NCBI GenBank assembly: GCA_017465155.1
Contig: JAFTWV010000045.1
Coordinates: 1 to 42,942, forward strand
Length of the DNA: 42,942 nucleotides
DNA from: Clostridia bacterium
GTDB lineage: Bacteria; Bacillota; Clostridia; Christensenellales; Aristaeellaceae
Reading direction: 5' to 3'
The position numbers and the translations under genes were made by a program. Positions 22,348 through 31,197 of this stretch are shown piece after piece. Positions within the stretch are counted from its first letter, which is position 1. Every line of letters begins with the position of its first letter. Under the pieces are notes generated by a model that ran no database searches, was not told the origin of the DNA, and saw only the letters and a program-made list of their open reading frames with translations.

Positions 22348-24852
22348 TTATGCGTGAAACCGGAAGGACGTGAAGCGGAAGGCCGGTGCGCTGTACACAA
22401 GATACACATTGTGCGTGCCAGTGATGGTCTCGGGAAGGGCAAGCGTAACCTCATTGCCGCCAAATGCCTTGCTTAGCGGAAGGACGGCGGTGGGGACAGC
22501 CTGCACATTGTCCAGCACAATGGATACCGTGCCGTCACAAACAGAACGATATCTGACCGTCAGTGAGTTCGCACCCTCTGTACCAAAGTTGACGCCAGAG
22601 AGCATTGACCAGCTGTTGGCGACCTGTGTATAGAGCACCATGCCGCTGCGGTCAGGCTGCATGGTCACGCCTGCGATGACGGCTGCTGTCGTGGCGGGGA
22701 TATCCTGATAGGGATCAAGAGCCTGTACCTGCGGCACGCCTGTGCGCGTTCCCGCGATCATCGCAATGTGGCCGTCTGCCTCTACATCCATCTTGTCAAT
22801 GAAGGTGCAGCGGTAACCACTGCCAAGGCCGATGGCGCGTTCCAGCGTCTGCGTGTGATAGGCGATGTACCACTGATCCCGGAAGCGGAACATGCAGTGA
22901 TGATTGTTGCCGCCCACGCCGAAGTAGTCGGCAGGATTCTTCAACACGCGATCCGCATACACAAAGGGGCCGAGGGGCGAATCTGCCAGCATGGTGCAGA
23001 TTTCGCCGTTCCGGAAGGGGACAGGCGCATCTGCCGGGACGCTGAAGTTGGTGCAGTAGGAGAAAATGTATTTGCTGCCAGCCTTCACGATACCGCTGTC
23101 CTCGAACAGGTAGGGCGGATTGAAGGCGACAGGCTCACCATTGAGGGAGATCATGTCAGGGCCAAGCTCGCAGCAGCGTGCCGTGCCAGGATCGGCGGCC
23201 CGGCCTTCCGGAACACCGCCGCCCACGTAGATGTAGGCACGCCCGTCGTCATCTACCAGCACAGCAGGATCAAAAAGCCATGTTACGTCTGCGCAGTTGG
23301 GAGTAGCGCGGTTGATGAGCGCGTGCCCCAATGGATCGCGGAAGGGCCCGGCAGGGCTGTCTGCTTCCAGCACGCCGATGCCATTGCCGCTATCGGCAAA
23401 GTACAGGAAGAACTTCTCGCGGCCATTGACATTCTTGTGCGCTGCAGCGGGGGCCCAGGAATTCCGTGCCCATTTGGCAGCGCCATGGGGACCAGCCGCA
23501 AGAATATCGCCATGATCCGTCCAGTTCACCAGATCTGCGGAGGAGATACAGCGCAGCCGGTCAATGGTGCCGTAGCGGTTCGGGCCGACGGAACCGTCAT
23601 CCCCGTAGGTGTAGAAGTCGCCGGTCATGTACAGGTATACTCGGCCGTCGTAGGGCATGGCCCAGGGATCTGCGCCGAAACGTTGTGTCATGACGGGATT
23701 GTGATCATTGGAAGGCTTGTAGGATTGCTCGATGGGGGAGACAGACGGCAGGTCAACGGCATCAAGGCTTGCAGGGATGGCTTCGTCCAGCAGCGCACCG
23801 AAGAACGCGGGCTTCGGCCGCAGCATGCCATCGAAGAAAAGCGGGTAGGTCGGGCCGTTCCAGCCCATCAGCCAGCTGTGATCGTCAGCAAGGCCCCAGA
23901 GGGTGATGCTGTCAATCGGCAGTCCTTCCCGGCGCAGACGGCGCATCATGGCGAAATAATCGCGATAGCGCACGCCCAGCTTCATCTGGGATGCAGGATC
24001 CGCACCGGGGACTCGGATGTCCATCTCCGTGACTTGCAGCGTCAAGCCCAGCGCAGCGAATTCACGGATGGCCCGCTCGTAGTCGGCGAAGTCGGGGTAA
24101 TCCATGCCGATATGGGTCTGCATACCTACGCCGTCGATCACACCTTCGTCAGCAAGACGCTTCACCAGTGCATACACCCAGGGATACTTATCCGGCTGCG
24201 CGACGCTGAAATCATTGTAGTACAGCTGCTGTCCCGCAGTCTGATACTTCCGGGCGGCGCGGAAGGCCAGTGATACGAAATCCTCGCCGAGGGTCTGATA
24301 CCAAAGGCTCTTGGTGCGGAACATGTTTGCCGCCTTATGATCAGGCTCAATGGCCTCGTTCACAACGTCCCATGCGTACACGAGTCCCGGCCAGGTCTGA
24401 TTGACGTAGGTCATTGTGTCGGCAATGCTGTTTTCCATGCGGCGGATGATTGTTTCCCGGTCGGCGAGGGGGGCGTCCGGTTCAATGGCCCAATCCTTCG
24501 CAAAGAACCAGCGGGGCGTCTGGTTGTGCCACACAAGGACGTGGAAGCGTACGGCCATGCCGTGCTTCTGTGCATATTCCATCAGCGGAACAGCAGGGGA
24601 GAAGCACAGGGCTGCGCGGTCATGACTGCCGGAGGCCAGCGTTGCGCTGCGATCCAGCAGGCACTCGGGCTTCATCACATTTTCCGCGGTGATGGAGCTG
24701 AAGTGCTTGCGAACAGCGCCGTCACATTCCGGACGGAACAGCCATTGCGGCGCGACAGCTACGCCCATGCGGAAGTCATCTGCGTAGAAATCCTTCAGGG
24801 AGGGGATCAGGTCTGTTCTGCCCGTGTGGAGATAATCACGGTAAGCGCTCAT
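22348..24852 (-). CDS. GH10 xylanase - GH43 - CBM6 fusion enzyme, cytoplasmic
   Basis: This 834-residue multidomain glycosidase has a GH10 barrel (about 20-355), with acid/base Glu166 in WDVVNEAIE and nucleophile Glu276 in QVTEMDIR. A GH43 five-blade propeller follows (about 385-710), with a probable catalytic Asp395 in GADPWAMP, DPAVLVDDDG in the middle and a Glu in EDSGIVK. A C-terminal CBM6-like domain occupies about 725-834. GH10 cleaves xylan backbones, and GH43 members remove xylose or arabinose. There is no signal peptide, so the substrate is probably an imported xylo-oligosaccharide. AAGGAGAG precedes the ATG. A terminator lies upstream, so it has its own promoter or depends on read-through from the transporter operon. 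Confidence 0.92.
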   Translation of the reverse strand: MSAYRDYLHTGRTDLIPSLKDFYADDFRMGVAVAPQWLFRPECDGAVRKHFSSITAENVMKPECLLDRSATLASGSHDRAALCFSPAVPLMEYAQKHGMAVRFHVLVWHNQTPRWFFAKDWAIEPDAPLADRETIIRRMENSIADTMTYVNQTWPGLVYAWDVVNEAIEPDHKAANMFRTKSLWYQTLGEDFVSLAFRAARKYQTAGQQLYYNDFSVAQPDKYPWVYALVKRLADEGVIDGVGMQTHIGMDYPDFADYERAIREFAALGLTLQVTEMDIRVPGADPASQMKLGVRYRDYFAMMRRLRREGLPIDSITLWGLADDHSWLMGWNGPTYPLFFDGMLRPKPAFFGALLDEAIPASLDAVDLPSVSPIEQSYKPSNDHNPVMTQRFGADPWAMPYDGRVYLYMTGDFYTYGDDGSVGPNRYGTIDRLRCISSADLVNWTDHGDILAAGPHGAAKWARNSWAPAAAHKNVNGREKFFLYFADSGNGIGVLEADSPAGPFRDPLGHALINRATPNCADVTWLFDPAVLVDDDGRAYIYVGGGVPEGRAADPGTARCCELGPDMISLNGEPVAFNPPYLFEDSGIVKAGSKYIFSYCTNFSVPADAPVPFRNGEICTMLADSPLGPFVYADRVLKNPADYFGVGGNNHHCMFRFRDQWYIAYHTQTLERAIGLGSGYRCTFIDKMDVEADGHIAMIAGTRTGVPQVQALDPYQDIPATTAAVIAGVTMQPDRSGMVLYTQVANSWSMLSGVNFGTEGANSLTVRYRSVCDGTVSIVLDNVQAVPTAVLPLSKAFGGNEVTLALPETITGTHNVYLVYSAPAFRFTSFRFHA

Positions 24853-24950
24853 GTCGTATCTCTCCTTTTTCAGTGATGCGTTGGCTGAAAATAGCGGTGT
24901 CAGGCCGCATTTTTGTGCGCAAAACGCGGTTTCAGCCGTGTTCTGGGTAC

Positions 24951-24983
24951 AAAAAGGGCAGGATAGCGAGTGCTATCCCGCCC
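24951..24983 (-). terminator. Terminator between the solute-binding protein and GH10 genes
   Basis: On the minus strand an 11-bp stem with one mismatch (24956-24966 with 24973-24983) is followed by TTTTT (24951-24955). It would end the transporter transcript. Confidence 0.8.
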
Positions 24984-25018
24984 AAGCGGTTAACCAATGA
25001 TCACGTTTTCAGGCGTGA

Positions 25019-26401
25019 TTACTTGTTGGCCTCGTCCAGGTAGGACTGCCAGGTGGCGCGCATGGCTTCAGCCTGCTCCTGAGGAGTGGTGGCCTTGCCG
25101 TAGACATCCCAGATGTACTGCTTGCCCAGATCGTAGCCGGGAACCAGGTCGGAGTACCACACGAACTGGGTCTCGTTGGCGCGCATCATGGCGATGGTCT
25201 CATCCACAGCGCGGAAGTCGCAGTACTTGCCGTACATATCGTTCTTCCAGTCGTCGGTCTCGCCGTAGCCGGGGGTGGGATTGGTGTAGAGGTTGAAGGC
25301 GAAGGCGATCTTCCAGGCGCGCTCAGCGTCGTAGTTGGCGGGGATCACGTACACGTTGTCGGTGGGAGCCCACTTGTAGTTGTCAGCCTTGGGGCCCTTG
25401 GGGAACATCACGAAGCCATAGTCATCGTCCATCTTCTTCAGGGAGCTGGAGAAGTACTCTTCGTGGCACTGCAGGGCAACTTCGCCGTTGATGAAGGCAG
25501 ACTCGAAGTAGTTCCACTCAGCGCCTTCGGGAGCGGGCATTTCGTACTTGGAAACCAGATCCATGACCCAGTTCATCGCCTCGAGGAAGGCGTCGGACTC
25601 GGCCGCGTTGTAGTACTTGCCATTCTCGTCAACCTGCACGAAGCCGGCATTGTTGGAAACGACAGCAGCGGGCAGCAGGTGGGAGGAGAAGGACATCATG
25701 GCGTACTTGTCGATGATGCCGTCGTTGTCAGTATCGCGATGCAGCTTGGACAGCAGCTCTTCGAAGGCTTCCCAGGTCCAGGTGCCGTTGGCCTGCATGT
25801 CGTAGATGGACTCGGGGTCAACGCCGGCCTCGGTCAGCAGACGCTTGTTGAAGAAGATACCCTTGCGGGCCTCGGCAGCCTGAGCGCGCATGCCGTAGAC
25901 ATTGCCATCCTTGGTCAGCAGGCTGGAGACGATGTCGTTCCACTTCTCGTCTTCGAAGTTCAGGCAGTCCAGGGAGGACAGGTTGTAGAACAGGTCAGCC
26001 TTGAAGGGGCTCAGGTAAGCGCCGGCACGCAGCACCCACACGTAGTTCTCTTCGGTGCCGGTGGTGGCGATGGTGGTGAAGTCCGTGGGAGAGTCGCCCC
26101 AGGTGGTGACAGCGGCGTCGCGGATGGTGAAGTTGTAGGTCTCCTCGATCCACGTACGGTACTCCTCGGTCGCTTCGGCGGAAGCAGTCTCGGCATTGCC
26201 GATGTTGTCGTGCCAGTCAGCAGACCACCAGTCGGCAACGGTGATCACCATGCCGCCCAGATCGTAGGGCTTGCCGGTCGCGGGATCAATCTGGATCTCA
26301 ACGCCATACTCTTCGTAGGGGTTCTCGATGTCTTCGGCCATCGCGGGGACGCAAGCCAGAAGCATCATCAGGGCCAGGAGCATTGCCAGGGTCTTTTTCA
26401 T
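25019..26401 (-). CDS. ABC transporter solute-binding protein (family 1)
   Basis: This 460-residue exported protein has a 22-residue signal sequence. A Cys in LLAC could be a weak lipobox, but AMA-E is also a good signal peptidase I site, so lipid attachment is unsure. The mature part has the two-lobe fold of family 1 sugar-binding proteins, with KGIFFNKRLLTEAGV, GTWTWEAFEELL and FINGEVALQ at the usual places. A DTDNDGIID segment resembles a calcium loop. It delivers an oligosaccharide to the two permeases encoded upstream (26560-28591). AAGGAGG lies before the ATG. It is separated from the permeases by 158 bases containing a stem-loop and a 44-bp inverted repeat, suggesting separate control of its level. 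Confidence 0.92.
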   Translation of the reverse strand: MKKTLAMLLALMMLLACVPAMAEDIENPYEEYGVEIQIDPATGKPYDLGGMVITVADWWSADWHDNIGNAETASAEATEEYRTWIEETYNFTIRDAAVTTWGDSPTDFTTIATTGTEENYVWVLRAGAYLSPFKADLFYNLSSLDCLNFEDEKWNDIVSSLLTKDGNVYGMRAQAAEARKGIFFNKRLLTEAGVDPESIYDMQANGTWTWEAFEELLSKLHRDTDNDGIIDKYAMMSFSSHLLPAAVVSNNAGFVQVDENGKYYNAAESDAFLEAMNWVMDLVSKYEMPAPEGAEWNYFESAFINGEVALQCHEEYFSSSLKKMDDDYGFVMFPKGPKADNYKWAPTDNVYVIPANYDAERAWKIAFAFNLYTNPTPGYGETDDWKNDMYGKYCDFRAVDETIAMMRANETQFVWYSDLVPGYDLGKQYIWDVYGKATTPQEQAEAMRATWQSYLDEANK

Positions 26402-26460
26402 GGGTATACCTCCTTTAGATTATTCTCATGCCCATCAGGGCCAAGAAACGAAGTGGAAAT

Positions 26461-26504
26461 GTGCAAAATGGGTATAATATATCTATATTATACATATTCT
26501 GCAC
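26461..26504. promoter_or_regulatory. 44-bp inverted repeat with TATAAT in both arms
   Basis: The two 21-base arms (26461-26481 and 26484-26504) are inverted copies with 3 mismatches around a 2-base centre. Each arm contains GTATAATATA and ends with GTGCA. The element lies 60 bases upstream of the solute-binding protein gene, whose -10 region may be within it. It is AT-rich in a GC-rich neighbourhood, and could be a promoter-operator or a mirrored pair of promoters. Confidence 0.6.
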
Positions 26505-26517
26505 AAATTCATTGATT

Positions 26518-26552
26518 CCTGCTGGAGAGAAATATTTTTTCTTTCCGGCAGG
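26518..26552 (-). other. Stem-loop between permease and solute-binding protein genes
   Basis: A 15-bp imperfect stem (two mismatches) with a short AT-rich loop lies immediately after the permease stop codon. There is no strong T-run on the minus strand. In sugar ABC operons such a structure often protects or trims mRNA so that the binding protein is made in excess. Confidence 0.5.
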
Positions 26553-26559
26553 CTGCGGT

Positions 26560-27618
26560 TTACTTCAGGCCGGTGGAGGAAATGGATTCCACAAAGCCCT
26601 TCTGCGCGAACAGGTAGAGCAGCAGCAGCGGCGCAATGACCATCAGCGTGCCGGTGGACACGAACTGCTGCTTGTGGCCCATTGTTGCCACATTACCAGT
26701 ACCTCTGATGGATTCGAGGTACTTGCTCAGCGCTTCCGCGATGCCGGAGAGCTTCATGGAAAGCATCGGCAGCGAGGTGTCGCGGATGAACATCTTGGTG
26801 TAGAAGGTGTCCGTCCACTGCCACACGAAGGCGAACAGGAAGCAGGAAACGAGGATCGGCACCGCGTCAGGCAGGATGACCTTCCAGAAGGTCTTGAAGG
26901 TCGAGCAGCCGTCCACATAGGCGGCCTCCTCCAGCGACTGGGGTACGCCCGCGAAGAACTGACGGATCATGTAGATGTACAGACCGTTCTTCAGACCCAT
27001 ACAGGTGGCAGACATCAGGAAGTAGGGGAGGGGAACGTGGGTCAGGCCGAACAGGCTGATGTAGAACTTGCTGCTCAGCAGGCTGATCTCCTCGCCGCCG
27101 TTGAACATCCCCACAATGCCCAGCGGATTGAAGTGGGAGAAGGTCAGGTGCAGGGCGGTGGAGATGGTCTGGGGCGGAATGACAACCGTCAGGATCACTG
27201 CGAAGAACCAGAATTTCTTCAGCGGGAAATTGAAGCGGGCAAAGCCGTAGCCAACCAGCGTTGCGGAAGCAACCTGCAGCAGTGATACGCACAGGCTGAT
27301 GACCAGCGTGTTGGTCAGCGACTTGCCGTAATTCAGCAGCGCAGGCAGCGCGGCGGTCGTGTAGTTTTCCACCGTCAGGTGACGGGGAATGGAGATGATG
27401 GTGGAGTCGTACAGGTCCAACTCGGTCATGAAGGAGACGGAAATCTTCGACAGCAGCGGCTGCACGATCATGAAGCACAGGCCGAACAGCAGCAGGAAGC
27501 GGATGAACTTGTAGGCCTTGTTTCCGATGGTCTTCTTGAGCAGGTAACCGCCGGATTTTCTGTTTCGCACCCAGAAGCTTTCGGAGGGGCGAGCATGTTC
27601 AATGATTTTCTTACTCAT
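26560..27618 (-). CDS. Carbohydrate ABC transporter permease (MalG-like)
   Basis: This 352-residue membrane protein has about six transmembrane helices. The ATPase-contact EAA loop reads EEAAYVDGCSTFKTFWKVILP near residue 235. It has the MalG features of a C-terminal end without a further domain and an extended cytoplasmic N-terminus of about 35 residues. It would pair with the permease encoded just upstream (27611-28591), overlapping by 8 bases, to form the channel of the second ABC importer. Between helices there is a long insertion containing FNGGEEISLL, not usual in short MalG proteins. No ATPase gene is in the window. Confidence 0.92.
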   Translation of the reverse strand: MSKKIIEHARPSESFWVRNRKSGGYLLKKTIGNKAYKFIRFLLLFGLCFMIVQPLLSKISVSFMTELDLYDSTIISIPRHLTVENYTTAALPALLNYGKSLTNTLVISLCVSLLQVASATLVGYGFARFNFPLKKFWFFAVILTVVIPPQTISTALHLTFSHFNPLGIVGMFNGGEEISLLSSKFYISLFGLTHVPLPYFLMSATCMGLKNGLYIYMIRQFFAGVPQSLEEAAYVDGCSTFKTFWKVILPDAVPILVSCFLFAFVWQWTDTFYTKMFIRDTSLPMLSMKLSGIAEALSKYLESIRGTGNVATMGHKQQFVSTGTLMVIAPLLLLYLFAQKGFVESISSTGLK

Positions 27619-28591
27619 CAGTAGCCACCACCTTCGAAATGATCAGGGCACAGATGCCGATCATGGCCAGGGTTACCAGGAAGTAAATCCAGGACATGGC
27701 AGACATGTGGTCGTAACGGAAGTTCAGCAGCTTCTCATCCAGCAGGTCGGTCAGATCGCCGCCCATCTTGGTGAAGAAGTCGATGATCGTGTAGATGATG
27801 TTGACGATCAGCAGGGGAGAGACCATGGGGAAGGTGATCATCCAGAAGGCCTCCCACTTGGTGCAGCCCTCCACGTCAGCGGCCTCGTAGAGGCTGGCGG
27901 GAACGTTCTGCAGACCGGAGAGGAACACGACAATCTGGATGCCCGCGCCCATAACGATGTCATACACCTCAGCAATCAGCTCAAAGACAATGTCCAGCAG
28001 ATCGCCGCCAAGGCCGGTCAGGCGCAGGATTTCCATCATCGAATCGGTGACGGTGAAGGGCGTCTGCTCGGAAATCAGCTCCTGCATGCCCTGCATGAGG
28101 GTATTGTCCGTTTCCAGATTGACCAGCACGCCGCTGGAGAGAATGACGGGCAGGAAGAAGATTGCACGGACGAAGGCGCGGCCCTTGAACTCCTGGTTCA
28201 GCAGCAGTGCGATAACGAAGGCGACAACCAGAATGGCGATGGTGTGGGTCGCAATCTTGGTGATCTCTTCAATCAGCAGCTGATTGAACGTGGGGTCGAC
28301 GGTCAGGGCGTGCACGTAATTGTCCAGGCCCAGCAGGTCGGGGATGGCCTTGAACACCGCGCTGAAGCCGCCGGCAGCATAGATGCCGCCGAGAGTCTGT
28401 CCATCGGACAGGCCGAAGTAGGAATTGAAGATGAAGCCGTTCTTGGAGACGATGACCTCGCTGAAGGACATCTGCAGCGACATGATTAGCGGAGCCGCCA
28501 TGAATACGACAAAGCCGATGATGAAGGGCATGATGAACAGGTAGCCGGAAACGGCCCGCCTGCCCTTCATGGACAAGCGCAGGTTCTTCAT
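27611..28591 (-). CDS. Carbohydrate ABC transporter permease (MalF-like)
   Basis: This 326-residue membrane protein has six predicted helices and the EAA loop SLYEAADVEGCTKWEAFW near residue 235. A first helix starting GYLFIMPFIIGF is typical of MalF/UgpA-type subunits. A region of about 80 residues between helices one and two is enlarged and should lie outside the membrane. The start codon overlaps the DUF5696 stop in an ATGA junction, with AAAGGAGG upstream. It forms a heterodimer with the product of 26560-27618 and works with the solute-binding protein at 25019-26401. Confidence 0.92.
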   Translation of the reverse strand: MKNLRLSMKGRRAVSGYLFIMPFIIGFVVFMAAPLIMSLQMSFSEVIVSKNGFIFNSYFGLSDGQTLGGIYAAGGFSAVFKAIPDLLGLDNYVHALTVDPTFNQLLIEEITKIATHTIAILVVAFVIALLLNQEFKGRAFVRAIFFLPVILSSGVLVNLETDNTLMQGMQELISEQTPFTVTDSMMEILRLTGLGGDLLDIVFELIAEVYDIVMGAGIQIVVFLSGLQNVPASLYEAADVEGCTKWEAFWMITFPMVSPLLIVNIIYTIIDFFTKMGGDLTDLLDEKLLNFRYDHMSAMSWIYFLVTLAMIGICALIISKVVATDE

Positions 28592-31176
28592 TCAATCGCC
28601 TCCTTTGCCGTATAGCTGCGGGCGGGGATGGTCACGCCGTCCACGCTGGCCTCTTCGTAGCCGTAGTTGACGTAAACGCGGATGCCGTTTTCGTAGGTGG
28701 TGATGGTCACATCGCCAATGCGTTCATGGCCGGTCATCTTCTGGTTGAAGGTGCCGCTCAGGGCCTGATTATACGCCTTGACCACGTTGATCATGTCGTC
28801 ATAGATGATGCTGACGTCTGCGCCGTAGTACTCGGAGAACCAGGAATCCTGCAGCTCCTCCACATCGTCGGCCATGAGGGTGTACTGCAGGCTCGCGCCC
28901 ATCTCGGCGGAACGAAGCAGCAGGGTTTCGCGGTCGTCTGCCAGATTGATTGCAGAGCCTGTATAAACCACGGAGCCGTGCAGCGCAGCAGTGTAGAAGG
29001 GCACATACTCATCCAGAATGCGGTACTGCAGGCCGTCGAAGTCCAGATCGGTCACGATATCAGCCAGCACGGCGGCGTAATCGTTGCCCTGACGGATCAT
29101 GACAGACTGGCCCTTTTCCTGCAGCTCCCGGATTTTCGCGATCTGCTGGAGGCGGACCTCCTCGCGGGTGACCAGGTCCTTGGCATTGTAGTCAGCGCTC
29201 AGCATGCCGCCGAGATCGCGGAAGGAAATGCCTGCAGCGCCATAGGCGGTGACAGCGCCGCTCAGTACGTCGGCATTCTTCATTGCCAGCGCAGGCTTGA
29301 GCAGGTAATAAGTGTCGCGGTCTTCAATCGGGCCGTACCAGATGGCGGAATACTCGGGAATCTCCGCTTCCTCGCGGGTGGTGTGCTGGGCTGCATCGCG
29401 CATGGCGAGGAAGCCCTCCAGCATGCCGCTGTCGCGGGCAAACTGGGTCAGACCATCCAGATACAGCGGTACGCCGGCAGCCTTGGCAGCCTCGGCAAAA
29501 GCCTTGAGCTCGCGTTCAGAGCCCAGCTCGCTCATCAGACGGATCTTGTTGAGGATGGTCTGGTTCAGGCCGCCGTTGGTCCAGCCGGTGTAGCGGATGG
29601 AGAGGTTCGGCAGCTTTTCTGCAGCCAGCTTATTCAGCAGCTCGGTGGCCTGCTTGTAGGTCGTCAGGGGAATCGGCACGTTGGTCGGTACGCCCATGCG
29701 CTGCTGTACCTTGTCGATGGCGCCCACCAGCTCGATCACCGTGTGCGCCTCGGCGCTCAGCTCGCGCTGCATCTCGGGATGCGAAGCCAGCAGGTAATCG
29801 CGGTAGGCGGCAGCCATGTCCATGTAGCTGTCGCTGGCCACGAAGCGGTAGCGCTGGCGCAGCATTGCATCAGGCAGCTGCTGCTCGAACATGTAGACAT
29901 TGTTGTTCGTGCGCTCGGACACATCGTAGGAGTCGCCGTGGATGATGGCGTATACCGCGTTGGCGGAGTTATAGGAGCCGGCGCCCGCGCGGCCTGCGAT
30001 ATCAGCATTGATTCCGCCCCAGGACGCGCCTTCCTCCATGATGCACACGAAGGAGCTGCCGCCGGTAGCCATGCCGAAGACGGGGAAGCTCATGCGGGTT
30101 TCGCTCACGACCTCTTTGCGGATGGCGGCCCAGTCCCAGCCATACATGTTGGCATAGTAGGGATTCTGCTTGGTTTTGCCGTTGTTGTAGCGGATGATGG
30201 CGCCGCTGCCCTCGGGCACAAGGATGTAGCCCGTTTCATTGGAGCCGGCTGCACCGAAGGCGGGCAGCACGTTCAGGGCCGTGGGCGGATAGTCGGGGTT
30301 GTAGGTGATCTCAGACAGAGGCACTTCCACCACCAGATCGTCGCCTTCCAGACGGTAGGCGATGGTCACGTTGAAGATAGGCTTGTCCGTTGCACCTTCA
30401 ATCTCACCCGCGCGGACGATACGGCTTTCGTCGTACTCGTAATCGGCCATCGTGTAGCCGCCGGAGATCATTGCTTCCTCCAGCTTGGCGGCTGCGTTGG
30501 CTTTCATGTCCTTGTTGCGCAGCACCCAGACGATCTTGCCTTCCTTCAGATCGGGGTAGGCGGCTTCCAGTGCTGCAGGATCGTCCTTTTTGCCGTATTT
30601 GGCGGGATTGTATTTCTTGTAGGCGTCCTGTACGGTGCGCTTCGCTTTCTTGTCCAGCTTGTCCAGGATGGCCTGGAAACGGTCATCCGTCATGGCTTCG
30701 GGGAAGAGATAGGTGCGGGCGATGTCACCGATGGTGAAGGTTACGCGGATGGTATCGCCCTCGTGGGAAACCTCGTACAGGCTGTTGGTGACCGACTTGG
30801 CAAAGCTGCTGAAGGTGGTCTGCTTGCCGGTGTTGTTCTTGTAGTCAAGAGTCAGGATGGACTGCAGGCGCTCCTTCTCGTTAAGCATGGTGCTGCTGTC
30901 GCTTGCCACGCCGGGAGCGGAAGAGGACCAGACCTTGCCGGTGCGGTGATCGGTCAGGGTGAAGTGGGTGGTAGCGGGATCAAGGGTGAAGGTCAGGTTT
31001 TCGCTGGTGAGGGTGAAATCGCCCTCAGCGCCGGTGTAACGCTTGATGTCCGGCACGAAGGTCTTATCGTAAGCGGAGGTATCAAAGAGGGGAATGAAAA
31101 CCTTCGTCACGCACAGAAACAGGGCCAGGAGAAGAACCAGGCCGAGTACGATGCGCCAGATGATGCGTCGTTTCAT
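28588..31176 (-). CDS. Membrane-anchored DUF5696 protein, possible glycosidase-like fold
   Basis: This 862-residue protein has one N-terminal transmembrane helix (about 6-28) and a very large extracytoplasmic part. The first half (about 50-330) looks like a beta-sandwich with strands such as FTLTDHRTGKVWSS. The second half has alternating strand-helix spacing like a TIM barrel, with SIRYTGWTNGG, PLYLDGLTQF, GISFRDLGG and SADYNAKD as conserved-looking acidic patches. I recognise it as DUF5696 from this cluster type, whose function I do not know to be established. The barrel-like layout suggests a membrane-tethered glycoside hydrolase or carbohydrate-binding relic. It sits between a YIP1 gene and the second permease pair, overlapping the latter by 4 bases. 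Confidence 0.8.
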   Translation of the reverse strand: MKRRIIWRIVLGLVLLLALFLCVTKVFIPLFDTSAYDKTFVPDIKRYTGAEGDFTLTSENLTFTLDPATTHFTLTDHRTGKVWSSSAPGVASDSSTMLNEKERLQSILTLDYKNNTGKQTTFSSFAKSVTNSLYEVSHEGDTIRVTFTIGDIARTYLFPEAMTDDRFQAILDKLDKKAKRTVQDAYKKYNPAKYGKKDDPAALEAAYPDLKEGKIVWVLRNKDMKANAAAKLEEAMISGGYTMADYEYDESRIVRAGEIEGATDKPIFNVTIAYRLEGDDLVVEVPLSEITYNPDYPPTALNVLPAFGAAGSNETGYILVPEGSGAIIRYNNGKTKQNPYYANMYGWDWAAIRKEVVSETRMSFPVFGMATGGSSFVCIMEEGASWGGINADIAGRAGAGSYNSANAVYAIIHGDSYDVSERTNNNVYMFEQQLPDAMLRQRYRFVASDSYMDMAAAYRDYLLASHPEMQRELSAEAHTVIELVGAIDKVQQRMGVPTNVPIPLTTYKQATELLNKLAAEKLPNLSIRYTGWTNGGLNQTILNKIRLMSELGSERELKAFAEAAKAAGVPLYLDGLTQFARDSGMLEGFLAMRDAAQHTTREEAEIPEYSAIWYGPIEDRDTYYLLKPALAMKNADVLSGAVTAYGAAGISFRDLGGMLSADYNAKDLVTREEVRLQQIAKIRELQEKGQSVMIRQGNDYAAVLADIVTDLDFDGLQYRILDEYVPFYTAALHGSVVYTGSAINLADDRETLLLRSAEMGASLQYTLMADDVEELQDSWFSEYYGADVSIIYDDMINVVKAYNQALSGTFNQKMTGHERIGDVTITTYENGIRVYVNYGYEEASVDGVTIPARSYTAKEAIE

Positions 31177-31197
31177 AGAAATGGCTCTCTCCTTTCG

